Assembly (NCBI GenBank): GCA_947178565.1
Contig: CAMWYV010000021.1
Coordinates: 1-9,141, forward strand
Length of the DNA: 9,141 nucleotides
Source of the DNA: an uncultured Porphyromonadaceae bacterium
GTDB lineage: Bacteria; Bacteroidota; Bacteroidia; Bacteroidales; Muribaculaceae
Direction of reading: 5' to 3'
In this document: piece by piece, positions 1 to 7,226 of the stretch
Position numbering within the stretch: the first letter of the stretch is position 1
How the letters are laid out: each line of letters opens with the position of its first letter
Translations under genes and position numbers: made by a program
The notes under the pieces: generated by a model
What the model was told of the DNA's origin: nothing
What the model saw: only the letters and a program-made list of their open reading frames with translations
The model's database searches: none

Positions 1-1595
1 ATAATAGACAGGGTGACAACTGCATTTGCTCGCCGTATTGAAAATACCGAGATATTGCGGCGGAAAGCGCTCACTTTAGAGCGCCCAGAAATTATCGCTC
101 TTAGATTCAGTAAGATAGTTGCGAAGGTGTTTACTTTTATACCTCCTGCTGTACTTTGTGATGCGCCTCCGATCCACATCAGCACAAGAATCACCACAAT
201 CGTGACATTGAGGAATCCAGCAGGGTTGACTGAAGAGAAGCCGGCGCTTCGTGGCACGGCACTGTTGAATACCGACTGGGTAATCTGTTCGGCAACAGTC
301 ATATCGTTTAGTGAATTATGCCGTTCCAGCAGCCAGAATAAAACTGTTCCAACAATGAAGAGGGTAAAAAAGGTCACAAGTACCACCTTGGTGTTCATAC
401 TGTATTGGTGAATGTTACGCACTGCCTCCCTGCGGTGATGCAACCTATGCCATATTCTTTTGACCGAGGTTGTTATAGCATCCTTGAAGTTGACGAGTAT
501 AGGAAAACCAATCGCGCCGGCTATTATAAGTACGGTAGTTATCCAGTAAATTGAAATATTGCCGTAAAGGAGCAGCGGGTTTGACATTCCGTTTGGCAAA
601 ACGGAGAAACCGGCATTGCAGAAAGCCGAGACTGAGTGAAAAAACGAGAACATGATTTCATCTCCTACAGTGGGACCAATTGTTCCGGCAATTGATAAGT
701 ACACTGCAACTGCTCCCATGATTTCAATCGTTATTGTGAATCCGAGAATATAGAGTAGGGTAGGAATAAGCACATTCATAGATTTTGAGTAGAACATATC
801 CTTGAGCAGCAGTTGATTGTATATTGAGCCTCCTCCGCTGAAAAACAGAGCGAAAAAGCTCGTGAAAGTCATTACACCGAGCGCGCCGATCTGCATGAGT
901 ACCAAAAGGATACCTATGCCCAGCGGAGTGAAGGTGAGGGATACATCTACCGGAGTGAGTCCGGTGATACACACAGCACTTGTGCTGATAAACAGAGCAT
1001 CGGGATAACTGACTGCTACATATGTGCTTTCAGGTAGCATAAGCAGAAAAGAGCCAATGATAATAAAAATCAGAAAGCTACCTGACAGCAGCAGGGAGGG
1101 ATTGGTGCGTCTGCCGATACATTTTATTACGTTGACGCAGATAGTAAGAGCAGAGTATGCTCCCATAGCAGAATATAGAAAGATGTTACTATATAGAATA
1201 GAATCTAGAATCGGAATCCACGGGTGCTCCGGGCGAGGAAACATCCGGAGAAGTACCGTTACAACCACGGATATGTCAATGATCCATTTGAATGGGCGCG
1301 ATTCATAAACAGTATTATGAAACCTGAACACCAAGCCATAGAGCACATTGACGAGGAAAATACAGCGTATTATCCTTATCCACTGTTGAATGGCAGTGAC
1401 TTCGGATGCACTGTGTCTGAATCCGCCCAGTATCACCATAGCAACCACGAAGCCTACCGATGCTATGAATGCAAGAATATTCAGCAAAGATGTGCCGAAT
1501 CTCACAAAATTCATGCTTCTGTGGATCAGGCGGTTGTAGTCAGTGTTAAGAATGCGGAGCCTGTGTCTGAGTCTTGTGAAACGCGAATATATCAT
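1..1595 (-). CDS. trkH: TrkH/KtrB-family potassium uptake channel subunit, 3' end cut by window edge
   Basis: This is the inner-membrane, K+-conducting subunit of a Trk/Ktr-type potassium uptake system, which normally works with a cytoplasmic TrkA/KtrA gating protein; none is visible here. The frame is open from ATG at 1595 to the left edge (531 codons). An in-frame TAA lies four codons upstream, so the start cannot lie further out on ATG. Three of the four pore loops expected in the family are visible: STSAVCITGLTP (about 204-215, filter Gly212), SAFCNAGFSV (about 323-332, Gly329) and SAVPRSAGFSSV (Gly452). They are followed by the glycine-rich gate-loop motif QSTAGGIK (480-487). The fourth pore loop should lie beyond the edge. 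About 160 residues with several hydrophobic helices (roughly 36-56, 75-92, 104-117, 132-156) precede the first canonical pore unit, much longer than the N-terminus of E. coli TrkH. The first 14 residues are arginine-rich. It lies 47 bases behind the ABC-F gene with no promoter seen between, so it is probably co-transcribed. The family call is firm. Confidence 0.95.
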   Translation of the reverse strand, partial: MIYSRFTRLRHRLRILNTDYNRLIHRSMNFVRFGTSLLNILAFIASVGFVVAMVILGGFRHSASEVTAIQQWIRIIRCIFLVNVLYGLVFRFHNTVYESRPFKWIIDISVVVTVLLRMFPRPEHPWIPILDSILYSNIFLYSAMGAYSALTICVNVIKCIGRRTNPSLLLSGSFLIFIIIGSFLLMLPESTYVAVSYPDALFISTSAVCITGLTPVDVSLTFTPLGIGILLVLMQIGALGVMTFTSFFALFFSGGGSIYNQLLLKDMFYSKSMNVLIPTLLYILGFTITIEIMGAVAVYLSIAGTIGPTVGDEIMFSFFHSVSAFCNAGFSVLPNGMSNPLLLYGNISIYWITTVLIIAGAIGFPILVNFKDAITTSVKRIWHRLHHRREAVRNIHQYSMNTKVVLVTFFTLFIVGTVLFWLLERHNSLNDMTVAEQITQSVFNSAVPRSAGFSSVNPAGFLNVTIVVILVLMWIGGASQSTAGGIKVNTFATILLNLRAIISGRSKVSAFRRNISVFSIRRANAVVTLSI

Positions 1596-1642
1596 GATAC
1601 AGAATTACAACACTGTCACAACACAGTTGGTTGCGTGTGCAG

Positions 1643-3508
1643 TCAGTCTTTTTCATCAAGTTCAAGCCAGCGCAATTCTTTTTCATCAAGAAGTCTTTTC
1701 ACTTCTTCGTATCGCTCTGCCGCTTTTAAAATGATTTCGGAGTCCCCCCCGGTATTAAATTGCTCTTCAAGTTCTTGTTTTTCAGAAGAAAGCTCTTCTA
1801 TTTCCTTTTCAAGTCGCTCAAATTCCTTTTGCTCTGCGTAAGACTTTCGCTCCTTTTTCTGAGTCTTCTCCTTTTTGGGCGCTTTGTCGGCTGACGGCAC
1901 CGAATTTTTCTCTGCTTTCTTGTCCTGCGCTTTTTTCCACTCGTTATACTCGGAATAGTTTCCCGGAAAATCTTTTACTGTACCTTCCCCTTCCATCACG
2001 AAAAGGTGATCGGTGATGGAATCAAGGAAATAACGGTCGTGGCTAATAACAATAACGCACCCGCTAAACTCGCGCAGATAATCCTCAAGCACCGTGAGTG
2101 TCATGATATCAAGATCATTAGTCGGCTCGTCAAGAATAAGGAAGTTGGGGGAGCGCATCATCACAACCGCAAGTTGCAGGCGGCATCTTTCTCCTCCGCT
2201 AAGTCCACCGATATATTTCTGCTGGTCAGACGGTTCAAAAAGAAAACGTTTGAGAAACTGCATCGGGGTAAAATGCACATTGCCGTTAACAACAATGTCA
2301 TCAGCAAGCTCTGTCACTGCATCAATCACCTTCTTCTCCGGATTCAGCTCTAATCCCTCCTGACTGTAATATCCGAAGCGCACAGTCTCGCCGACATTCC
2401 ATTCTCCGCTGTCCTGCGGCAAAATACCCATGAGCATTTTCACGAATGTGGATTTTCCCACTCCGTTTCCTCCGACTATTCCCACTTTCTCACCTTTGGC
2501 AAAGTCATAGGTAAACCCGTCAAGAATTATCTTGTCGCCAAATTTCTTTGAAATATCTCTTGCTTCAAAGATTTTAGAGCCTATGCGTGAGGATTTTACG
2601 TCAAGATTCACATCTTTTTCTTTGGCTCCTCCGCGCGAACGCTCAACCAATGAATAATAAGCGTCTATGCGGAATTTCGCTTTTCCCGCTCTCGCCTGGG
2701 GCTGACGGCTCATCCAGTCCTGCTCCTTGCGTAGGGTGTTTTTCACCCGGTCAAGCTCTGTGGCAGCTGCCTGATGGCGCTCAGCTCTCCGTCGCAGGTA
2801 GTAGTCGTAATTACCGTCATAGGCAAACAGTTCGGCACCGTCTATTTCAAAAATGCGGTTGCACACCCGGTCAAGGAAATAGCGGTCGTGAGTCACCATA
2901 AAGACAGTCAGTCGTGAGCGGCTGAGATAATCGTCAAGCCATTCTGTAGCTGCAATATCCAGATGGTTTGTAGGCTCGTCAAGAATAAGAAGGTCGGGAT
3001 TTTCAAGAAGTGCCGCTGCAAGCGCCACTCTCTTGCGTTGTCCGCCGGAGAGGGTGTCAATTATGGCGGAAGTATCGGTTATGTTCACTTGTGAAAGCAT
3101 CTGTGTGAGTCGCTGCTCATAGTCCCATGCTTCAGTCGCGTCCATATTGTGCATTGCTTCCGAAATAGCAGTTTCATTGCCTGAATCAAGAGCGTGATGA
3201 TATGCCTTTACGGCATCTACCACCGGACCTGACGAGCTTAGACACGCTTCCATTACTGTTACTCCCTCGGGAAACTGAGGAAGTTGCTCAAGGTATCCAA
3301 TCCTCAAACCGTTGCGGGGAATAATCTTGCCGCTGTCCGGCGTATCTTCTCCGGCAAGTATTTTAAGAAGGGTGGTTTTTCCGGTACCGTTGCGCGCAAC
3401 AAGTCCGATTTTCTCACCTTCGGAAATTCCGAAAGTGAGATCACCGAACAGTAGTCTGTCACCGAAGCTTTTAGTGAGGTTTTCGACCTGTATGACGGGA
3501 GCCGCCAT
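1643..3508 (-). CDS. uup: ABC-F family ATPase, Uup-like, with C-terminal coiled coil
   Basis: This is a soluble twin-ATPase ABC-F protein of 621 residues with no membrane segments. Members bind the ribosomal E site or act on nucleic acid and do not transport. NBD1 has the Walker A loop ARNGTGKT (38-45), signature LSGGQ (153-157), Walker B LLILDEPTNHLD (173-184, Glu178) and switch His207. A charged linker of about 70 residues (about 240-310), where the P-site-tRNA-interacting motif sits, joins the domains. NBD2 has GGNGVGKST (346-354), LSGGE (436-440), FLILDEPTNDLD (456-467, Glu461) and His490. After NBD2 come a Lys/Glu-rich tether (about 526-558) and a heptad-like, Glu/Lys/Leu-rich tail (about 560-618), matching the C-terminal coiled coil that marks Uup. 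The first Walker A has Ala38 for the usual first Gly, a tolerated variant. Three bases separate it from the upstream peptidase stop, implying translational coupling. Uup-like is an inference from the tail; a related ABC-F subfamily is possible. Confidence 0.93.
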   Translation of the reverse strand: MAAPVIQVENLTKSFGDRLLFGDLTFGISEGEKIGLVARNGTGKTTLLKILAGEDTPDSGKIIPRNGLRIGYLEQLPQFPEGVTVMEACLSSSGPVVDAVKAYHHALDSGNETAISEAMHNMDATEAWDYEQRLTQMLSQVNITDTSAIIDTLSGGQRKRVALAAALLENPDLLILDEPTNHLDIAATEWLDDYLSRSRLTVFMVTHDRYFLDRVCNRIFEIDGAELFAYDGNYDYYLRRRAERHQAAATELDRVKNTLRKEQDWMSRQPQARAGKAKFRIDAYYSLVERSRGGAKEKDVNLDVKSSRIGSKIFEARDISKKFGDKIILDGFTYDFAKGEKVGIVGGNGVGKSTFVKMLMGILPQDSGEWNVGETVRFGYYSQEGLELNPEKKVIDAVTELADDIVVNGNVHFTPMQFLKRFLFEPSDQQKYIGGLSGGERCRLQLAVVMMRSPNFLILDEPTNDLDIMTLTVLEDYLREFSGCVIVISHDRYFLDSITDHLFVMEGEGTVKDFPGNYSEYNEWKKAQDKKAEKNSVPSADKAPKKEKTQKKERKSYAEQKEFERLEKEIEELSSEKQELEEQFNTGGDSEIILKAAERYEEVKRLLDEKELRWLELDEKD

Positions 3509-3511
3509 GAT

Positions 3512-5668
3512 TTATTTTCCTCCGGGAGTGTTTAGTTTCTTGGACGGTTCTGCGGGGAGCAGACCGCGATTGCGCAGAAGTGCGTCAACCTGAGGTTCTC
3601 TGCCACGGAATTTAATATAGAGTTGCATGGGGTCTTCGCTTCCGCCTGCCTCAAGCACATATTTTTTGAAAGCAGCGGCTGTTTCGGGGTCAAATATTCC
3701 TTTTTCCTTGAAGAGTTCGAATCCATCGGTATCAAGCACCTCTGCCCAAAGATATGTATAGTAGCCTGATGCGTAGCCGTCGCTGCCGAATATGTGACGG
3801 AAATAGGGGCTACGGTAGCGGAACTGAACTTCCTCGGGCATTCCGAGTTCATCAGCAACCTGTTTTTCAAATGCCATCACATCAACGTCGCCTGTGGGAT
3901 TGAGTTGTCCCCATTTTAGGTCGAGCAGAGCGGCACCGGCAAGTTCGGTTGAAGTAAAGCCCTGGTTGTGGGTAGATGCAGCCTGAAGGCGCTCGATGAG
4001 TGAGTCGGGAATAACCTCGCCTGTGCGGTAGTGTCGTGCATAAGTGCGTAGCAACTCGGGTTCGAGTGCCCAGTGCTCATGAATCTGAGACGGGAGCTCA
4101 ACAAAATCGCGGTCAACGTTTGTGCCAGCCTGACTGCGGAGCACCGCCTTGGTGAGCATTCCGTGGAGTCCGTGTCCGAACTCATGGAACATGGTTTCTA
4201 CTTCATCGAGAGTGAGGAGGGCAGGGGTATCGCCTGCGGGTTTAGAGAAGTTGCCTACATTGTAAACGATAGGACGCTGGGAGGTGCCGTCAGGATCAAC
4301 GAACGCTCCCTGAAACTCGCTCATCCATGCCCCCTGACGCTTTGATGCTCTCGGAAAATAGTCGGTCATGAATACAGCGACGTGATTGCCGTCGGCATCC
4401 TTGACCTCGTAAACTTTCACTTCGTCAAAATATTTGGGCGCATCCGGCATCTCGGTAAAGGTGACTCCATAGAGTTTTTCAGCCATAGTGAAAATACCTT
4501 TTCTCACACTGTCAAGAGCGAAATACTGACGCACTTCATCCTCATCAAGCGCATATTTGTCGCGACGCACTTTTTCTGCGAAATAGTAGTAGTCCCAAGG
4601 AGCAATCTTGAAAGTGTTGCCTTCCTTATTGCTGAGTGCCTGCATTTCTGCTACCTCTTCGTGAACCTTTTCAACCGCCGGCTTCCATATCTTCATGAGA
4701 AGATTCTCAGCGTTCTCCACGTTTTTAGCCATTACATTGGCGGTCATGTATGAAGCATAGTCCTTGTAGCCGAGCAGGGCTGCTTTGCGTGCGCGCGCTT
4801 TTAAAATCTTATTGATAACCGGAGCATTATTGAATTCGCCGGATGATGCGAGAGAAGTATAAGCTTTGTACATCTCTTCGCGAAGACCACGGTCATCGGC
4901 ATACTGGAGGAGAGGGAGACGGCTTGGTGCCTGCAAGGTGAATACCCAACCCTGCTTACCGCGTGCAGCAGCCTCTTCTGCGGCAACGGCAATATTGCTT
5001 GCCGGAATTCCACCGAGACGACCAGCATCGGTCACCAGCATTTCATAAGCATTGGTTGCATTGAGCAGATTCTTATTATAAAGGAGATAGAGATCGGTGA
5101 GTTCGGTATTGATATTTTTCAGTTCCTCCTTATCCTTTTCGTTGAGCAGGGCTCCTGAGCGGGTGAACTCGGTGTAAAGTTCTTCAACTGCGCGGATCTC
5201 GTTGGGTTTAAGTCCTGAGTTGTTACGGTTTTCATAAACCTTTTTCACTCTTGCGAAAAGTGCCGGATTCATCATCACCTCGTCAGAACTCTTTGATATG
5301 AGTGGATATGCGATTTCGCTGATCTCCACCATTTCAGGCGATGAGTTGGTTTCATCAAGATTCGAAAACACGCCCATGACTCTGTTGAGCAGTTTTCCAC
5401 TCTGTTCAAGCGCGAGAACGGTATTTGCAAATGTAGGTTCGTGAGGATTGCTCACTATAGCCTTTACATCGCGCTCTCTCTCGGCAATACCTTGCTTGAT
5501 AGCCGGAATATAATGGGCATATTGTATTTTTTCAAACGGTGGAATATCAAACCGCGTTGCGTAAGGGGCAAGAAATGGATTGGATGAATCTGTCTGTGCC
5601 ATAACAGGTGCATTTGAGGCAGTAATAGATCCGATGGCTATCGCTGCTGAAATCAGAGTTTTGTTCAT
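3512..5668 (-). CDS. dcp: Exported M3-family zinc metallopeptidase, peptidyl-dipeptidase Dcp type
   Basis: This is a thermolysin-superfamily M3 oligopeptidase. Dcp-type members remove C-terminal dipeptides from oligopeptides. The 718-residue length fits Dcp (about 680) plus an export signal. The zinc site is clear: HEFGH (His495, Glu496, His499) and the third ligand Glu524 in DFVELPSQ, about 25 residues on. The downstream substrate-binding segment, rich in His, Gly and Tyr, is present (FRHIFGSDGYASGYY, about 623-637). The N-terminus has Lys3, a hydrophobic stretch (about 5-20) and a VMA-Q junction, so signal peptidase I probably cuts after Ala24. There is no lipobox cysteine, so a soluble periplasmic enzyme is inferred. 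The mature N-terminal half is the long helical lid typical of M3. The start follows the helicase stop by 14 bases without a Shine-Dalgarno sequence, as is usual in Bacteroidota. Likely role: recycling peptides that enter or arise in the periplasm. Oligopeptidase A-like specificity cannot be excluded. Confidence 0.95.
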   Translation of the reverse strand: MNKTLISAAIAIGSITASNAPVMAQTDSSNPFLAPYATRFDIPPFEKIQYAHYIPAIKQGIAERERDVKAIVSNPHEPTFANTVLALEQSGKLLNRVMGVFSNLDETNSSPEMVEISEIAYPLISKSSDEVMMNPALFARVKKVYENRNNSGLKPNEIRAVEELYTEFTRSGALLNEKDKEELKNINTELTDLYLLYNKNLLNATNAYEMLVTDAGRLGGIPASNIAVAAEEAAARGKQGWVFTLQAPSRLPLLQYADDRGLREEMYKAYTSLASSGEFNNAPVINKILKARARKAALLGYKDYASYMTANVMAKNVENAENLLMKIWKPAVEKVHEEVAEMQALSNKEGNTFKIAPWDYYYFAEKVRRDKYALDEDEVRQYFALDSVRKGIFTMAEKLYGVTFTEMPDAPKYFDEVKVYEVKDADGNHVAVFMTDYFPRASKRQGAWMSEFQGAFVDPDGTSQRPIVYNVGNFSKPAGDTPALLTLDEVETMFHEFGHGLHGMLTKAVLRSQAGTNVDRDFVELPSQIHEHWALEPELLRTYARHYRTGEVIPDSLIERLQAASTHNQGFTSTELAGAALLDLKWGQLNPTGDVDVMAFEKQVADELGMPEEVQFRYRSPYFRHIFGSDGYASGYYTYLWAEVLDTDGFELFKEKGIFDPETAAAFKKYVLEAGGSEDPMQLYIKFRGREPQVDALLRNRGLLPAEPSKKLNTPGGK

Positions 5669-5682
5669 TGGTTTATGTAGGA

Positions 5683-7026
5683 TTATTTGTTCTTATTATC
5701 ATTGTTTTGCGAGCCGCCGACTCGCTTTTTATTGCGGCTGAATCGGCGCGTCTTGTCTGATTTTACGTTTTCAGCTTGTGTGCCGTCTGCTTTCCGAGTT
5801 CGGTTACGGTACTGATTGCCGCGTTTGTATTTGTGCGAGAAGTTCTTTTTGCCTTGTTTTCTGAAACGCTTGTTGGGATTATATTCAGGCACTTCTCCGA
5901 GAGCTTCAGGCACAAGGTCTTTGCGCACTTCGTATTCAAGAAATTTTTCGATTATTCCGAATTTCCATTGGTCTTCCTTGCTCACAAATGTCACGGCTTT
6001 GCCGTCTGTGCCCGCACGTGCCGTTCTGCCGATACGATGAACATAGTCCTCCGGCTCATGGGGCACATCATAGTTCACAACCATTGAGATGTCATCAATA
6101 TCTATACCGCGAGCCACGATATCTGTGGCTACAAGGATGTCGATTTTACCCGCACGGAAATCAAGCATCACATCATCGCGCTCTTTCTGCTCCAGATCTG
6201 AGTGCATTTCACCGATTTTCCATTTTGCTTTGCGCAATTCCCTGCTGAGTTCCTTTACCTTTAGCTTTGATGAGGCAAAAACAATGACTCTTTTAGAGTG
6301 CGCGGTTTTGAAAAGATGCTTCAATATCTCTGTTTTCTGAGGCTCGTAGCATATAAATGCACTCTGGTCTATCTTGTCGGTTGGTCGTGAAACGGCAATC
6401 TTTATCTCCGCAGGATTCTGAAGAATGGTGTTGGCAAGCTGCTGAATCTTGGGTGGCATGGTCGCCGAAAACATGAGGGTCTGACGGTCGGAGGGGAGTT
6501 GGCGCACAATCTGCATGATATCGTCATAGAAACCCATGTCAAGCATTCTGTCCGCCTCATCAAGTATAAAATATGAGACCTTGCTGAGATCAACATATCC
6601 CATGCTCAGATGCGCGAGCAGCCTACCTGGTGTGGCGATAACCACATCCGCACCCATTTTGAGACCTCTCTGTTGTCGCCCGAATTCCTTGCCATCGGTA
6701 CCGCCGTATATAGCCACGCTGCTGATCGGAAGAAAGTACGAGAACCCTTCCATCTGGCGGTCAATCTGCTGCGCGAGTTCACGTGTGGGAGCCATAACAA
6801 CGCAATTCACCGCATCATCGGGATGCTCGTAGTCAGATAACTGACTGATGACGGGCAGAAGATATGCCGCTGTTTTACCTGTTCCGGTCTGTGCCACGGC
6901 TAAAAGGTCGCGTCCTTCGAGAGCAACCGGTATAGCCTGCTCCTGGATGGGGGTACATTCCGAAAAATTCATTGCATCCAGAGCGTCAAGCACATCGTAA
7001 TTCAGGTCAAGCTCTTCAAATTTCAT
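5683..7026 (-). CDS. DEAD-box ATP-dependent RNA helicase, RhlE-like, with basic C-terminal tail
   Basis: This is a cytoplasmic RNA helicase of 447 residues, probably unwinding structured RNA in ribosome assembly or RNA decay. All core motifs are intact: Q motif ending TPIQ (25-28), motif I AQTGTGKT (45-52), Ia PTRELA (80-85), GG (108-109), Ib TPGR (132-135), II DEAD (156-159), III SAT (187-189), IV VIVFASS (247-253), V ATDIVARGID (300-309) and VI HRIGRTAR (330-337). After about residue 384 there is a low-complexity tail rich in Lys, Arg, Asn and Gln, of the kind that gives RhlE/CshA-type helicases extra RNA affinity. No dbpA-type RNA-binding domain is seen. It is the first gene of the leftward block, starting about 15-20 bases from the predicted transcription start. 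An AGGA lies only one base before the ATG (7028-7031), too close to be a normal Shine-Dalgarno. The exact paralogue class (RhlE, CshA, SrmB) cannot be settled by eye. Confidence 0.95.
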   Translation of the reverse strand: MKFEELDLNYDVLDALDAMNFSECTPIQEQAIPVALEGRDLLAVAQTGTGKTAAYLLPVISQLSDYEHPDDAVNCVVMAPTRELAQQIDRQMEGFSYFLPISSVAIYGGTDGKEFGRQQRGLKMGADVVIATPGRLLAHLSMGYVDLSKVSYFILDEADRMLDMGFYDDIMQIVRQLPSDRQTLMFSATMPPKIQQLANTILQNPAEIKIAVSRPTDKIDQSAFICYEPQKTEILKHLFKTAHSKRVIVFASSKLKVKELSRELRKAKWKIGEMHSDLEQKERDDVMLDFRAGKIDILVATDIVARGIDIDDISMVVNYDVPHEPEDYVHRIGRTARAGTDGKAVTFVSKEDQWKFGIIEKFLEYEVRKDLVPEALGEVPEYNPNKRFRKQGKKNFSHKYKRGNQYRNRTRKADGTQAENVKSDKTRRFSRNKKRVGGSQNNDNKNK

Positions 7027-7047
7027 ATCCTGATTTTTAAATTACGG

Positions 7048-7079
7048 CAAAGTTAAGATTTTCCCCTTAAATCCACAAC
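7048..7079 (-). promoter_or_regulatory. Bacteroidota-type promoter for the leftward helicase-peptidase-ABC-F-trkH block
   Basis: On the minus strand a -7 box TAACTTTG (7055-7048) matches TAnnTTTG. A -33 GTTG lies at 7079-7076, with exactly 20 bases between the TTG and the -7 box. Transcription would start near 7041-7043, giving a leader of roughly 15 bases before the helicase ATG. The match to the consensus is seen directly; promoter activity is inferred. No comparable promoter was recognised in front of the other three minus-strand genes. Confidence 0.7.
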
Positions 7080-7105
7080 AACGCTAGTTTGCGCGATATA
7101 ATTGA

Positions 7106-7120
7106 GCCTTTCACAAAGGC
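7106..7120. repeat. Perfect inverted repeat between the two divergent promoters
   Basis: The 15-base sequence GCCTTT-CAC-AAAGGC has 6-base perfectly complementary arms around a 3-base centre. It lies upstream of both predicted -33 boxes, 27 bases from the leftward one and 25 bases from the rightward one. Neither strand has a T-run after it, so it does not look like an intrinsic terminator. Its place and dyad symmetry suit a binding site for a dimeric regulator, possibly the adjacent TetR protein. That role is inference. Confidence 0.5.
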
Positions 7121-7145
7121 AAGAATAATATTTATTGTATCATTT

Positions 7146-7177
7146 ATTGGGAATTGCTTAATAATTAGTTACTTTTG
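7146..7177 (+). promoter_or_regulatory. Bacteroidota-type promoter for the tetR-tolC operon
   Basis: A -7 box TACTTTTG (7170-7177) matches TAnnTTTG, with a -33 ATTG at 7146-7149 and a 20-base spacer. The predicted start near 7182-7185 leaves a leader of about 42-45 bases before the TetR ATG at 7227. The spacing equals that of the opposing leftward promoter, which strengthens both calls. The leader is AT-rich and shows no Shine-Dalgarno sequence. Confidence 0.7.
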
Positions 7178-7188
7178 TGTCAACAAAA
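7173..7188. promoter_or_regulatory. Candidate operator overlapping the tetR -7 box
   Basis: TTTTGT-GTCA-ACAAAA is a palindrome with 6-base perfect arms and a 4-base centre. It covers most of the -7 box and the expected transcription start of the tetR promoter. A dimer bound here would block the promoter, the common way TetR repressors control their own operons. A second overlapping dyad, AACAA (7182-7186) with TTGTT (7189-7193), extends the symmetric zone. The site is AT-rich, so chance symmetry is possible. Confidence 0.4.
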
Positions 7189-7208
7189 TTGTTAAATCTA
7201 TTTGTTAA
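7189..7208 (+). repeat. Short direct repeat TTGTTAA in the tetR leader
   Basis: TTGTTAA occurs at 7189-7195 and again at 7202-7208, a 13-base period, within the untranslated leader of tetR. The period is longer than one helical turn. It may simply reflect AT-rich sequence or may extend the candidate operator; no function can be assigned. Confidence 0.3.
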
Positions 7209-7226
7209 TACAGCAATTGTCTGATT

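Noticed and set aside
13..411. Open frame on the plus strand that could be read as a 132-residue gene
   Set aside because: It is antisense to trkH, whose minus-strand frame is intact here and carries the third pore loop and the STAGG motif. The product has no recognisable domain.
724..972. Minus-strand open frame of 82 codons inside trkH
   Set aside because: It is in another frame from trkH, which stays open and conserved throughout, and has no start context or family features of its own.
1596..1642. A separate promoter for trkH in the 47-base gap
   Set aside because: No TAnnTTTG box with an upstream TTG at about 20 bases was found on the minus strand here.
1224..1841. Plus-strand open frame of 205 codons across the trkH/ABC-F junction
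   Set aside because: It lies opposite two well-supported genes. Its C-terminal serine-rich stretch is the mirror of the Glu/Lys codons of the ABC-F coiled coil.
3386..3397. Ala38 in place of the first glycine of Walker A as a sign of a dead first ATPase site
   Set aside because: The GTGKT core, signature, Walker B Glu178 and switch His207 are all present, and ABC-F proteins tolerate this position.
1643..3508. Reading the ABC-F gene as an antibiotic-resistance ribosome-protection factor
   Set aside because: The C-terminal tether and coiled coil fit housekeeping Uup, and the interdomain linker shows no obvious extended arm typical of resistance proteins.
7106..7120. Hairpin as a rho-independent terminator
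   Set aside because: No U-tract follows on either strand and no gene ends nearby; both flanking genes start away from it.
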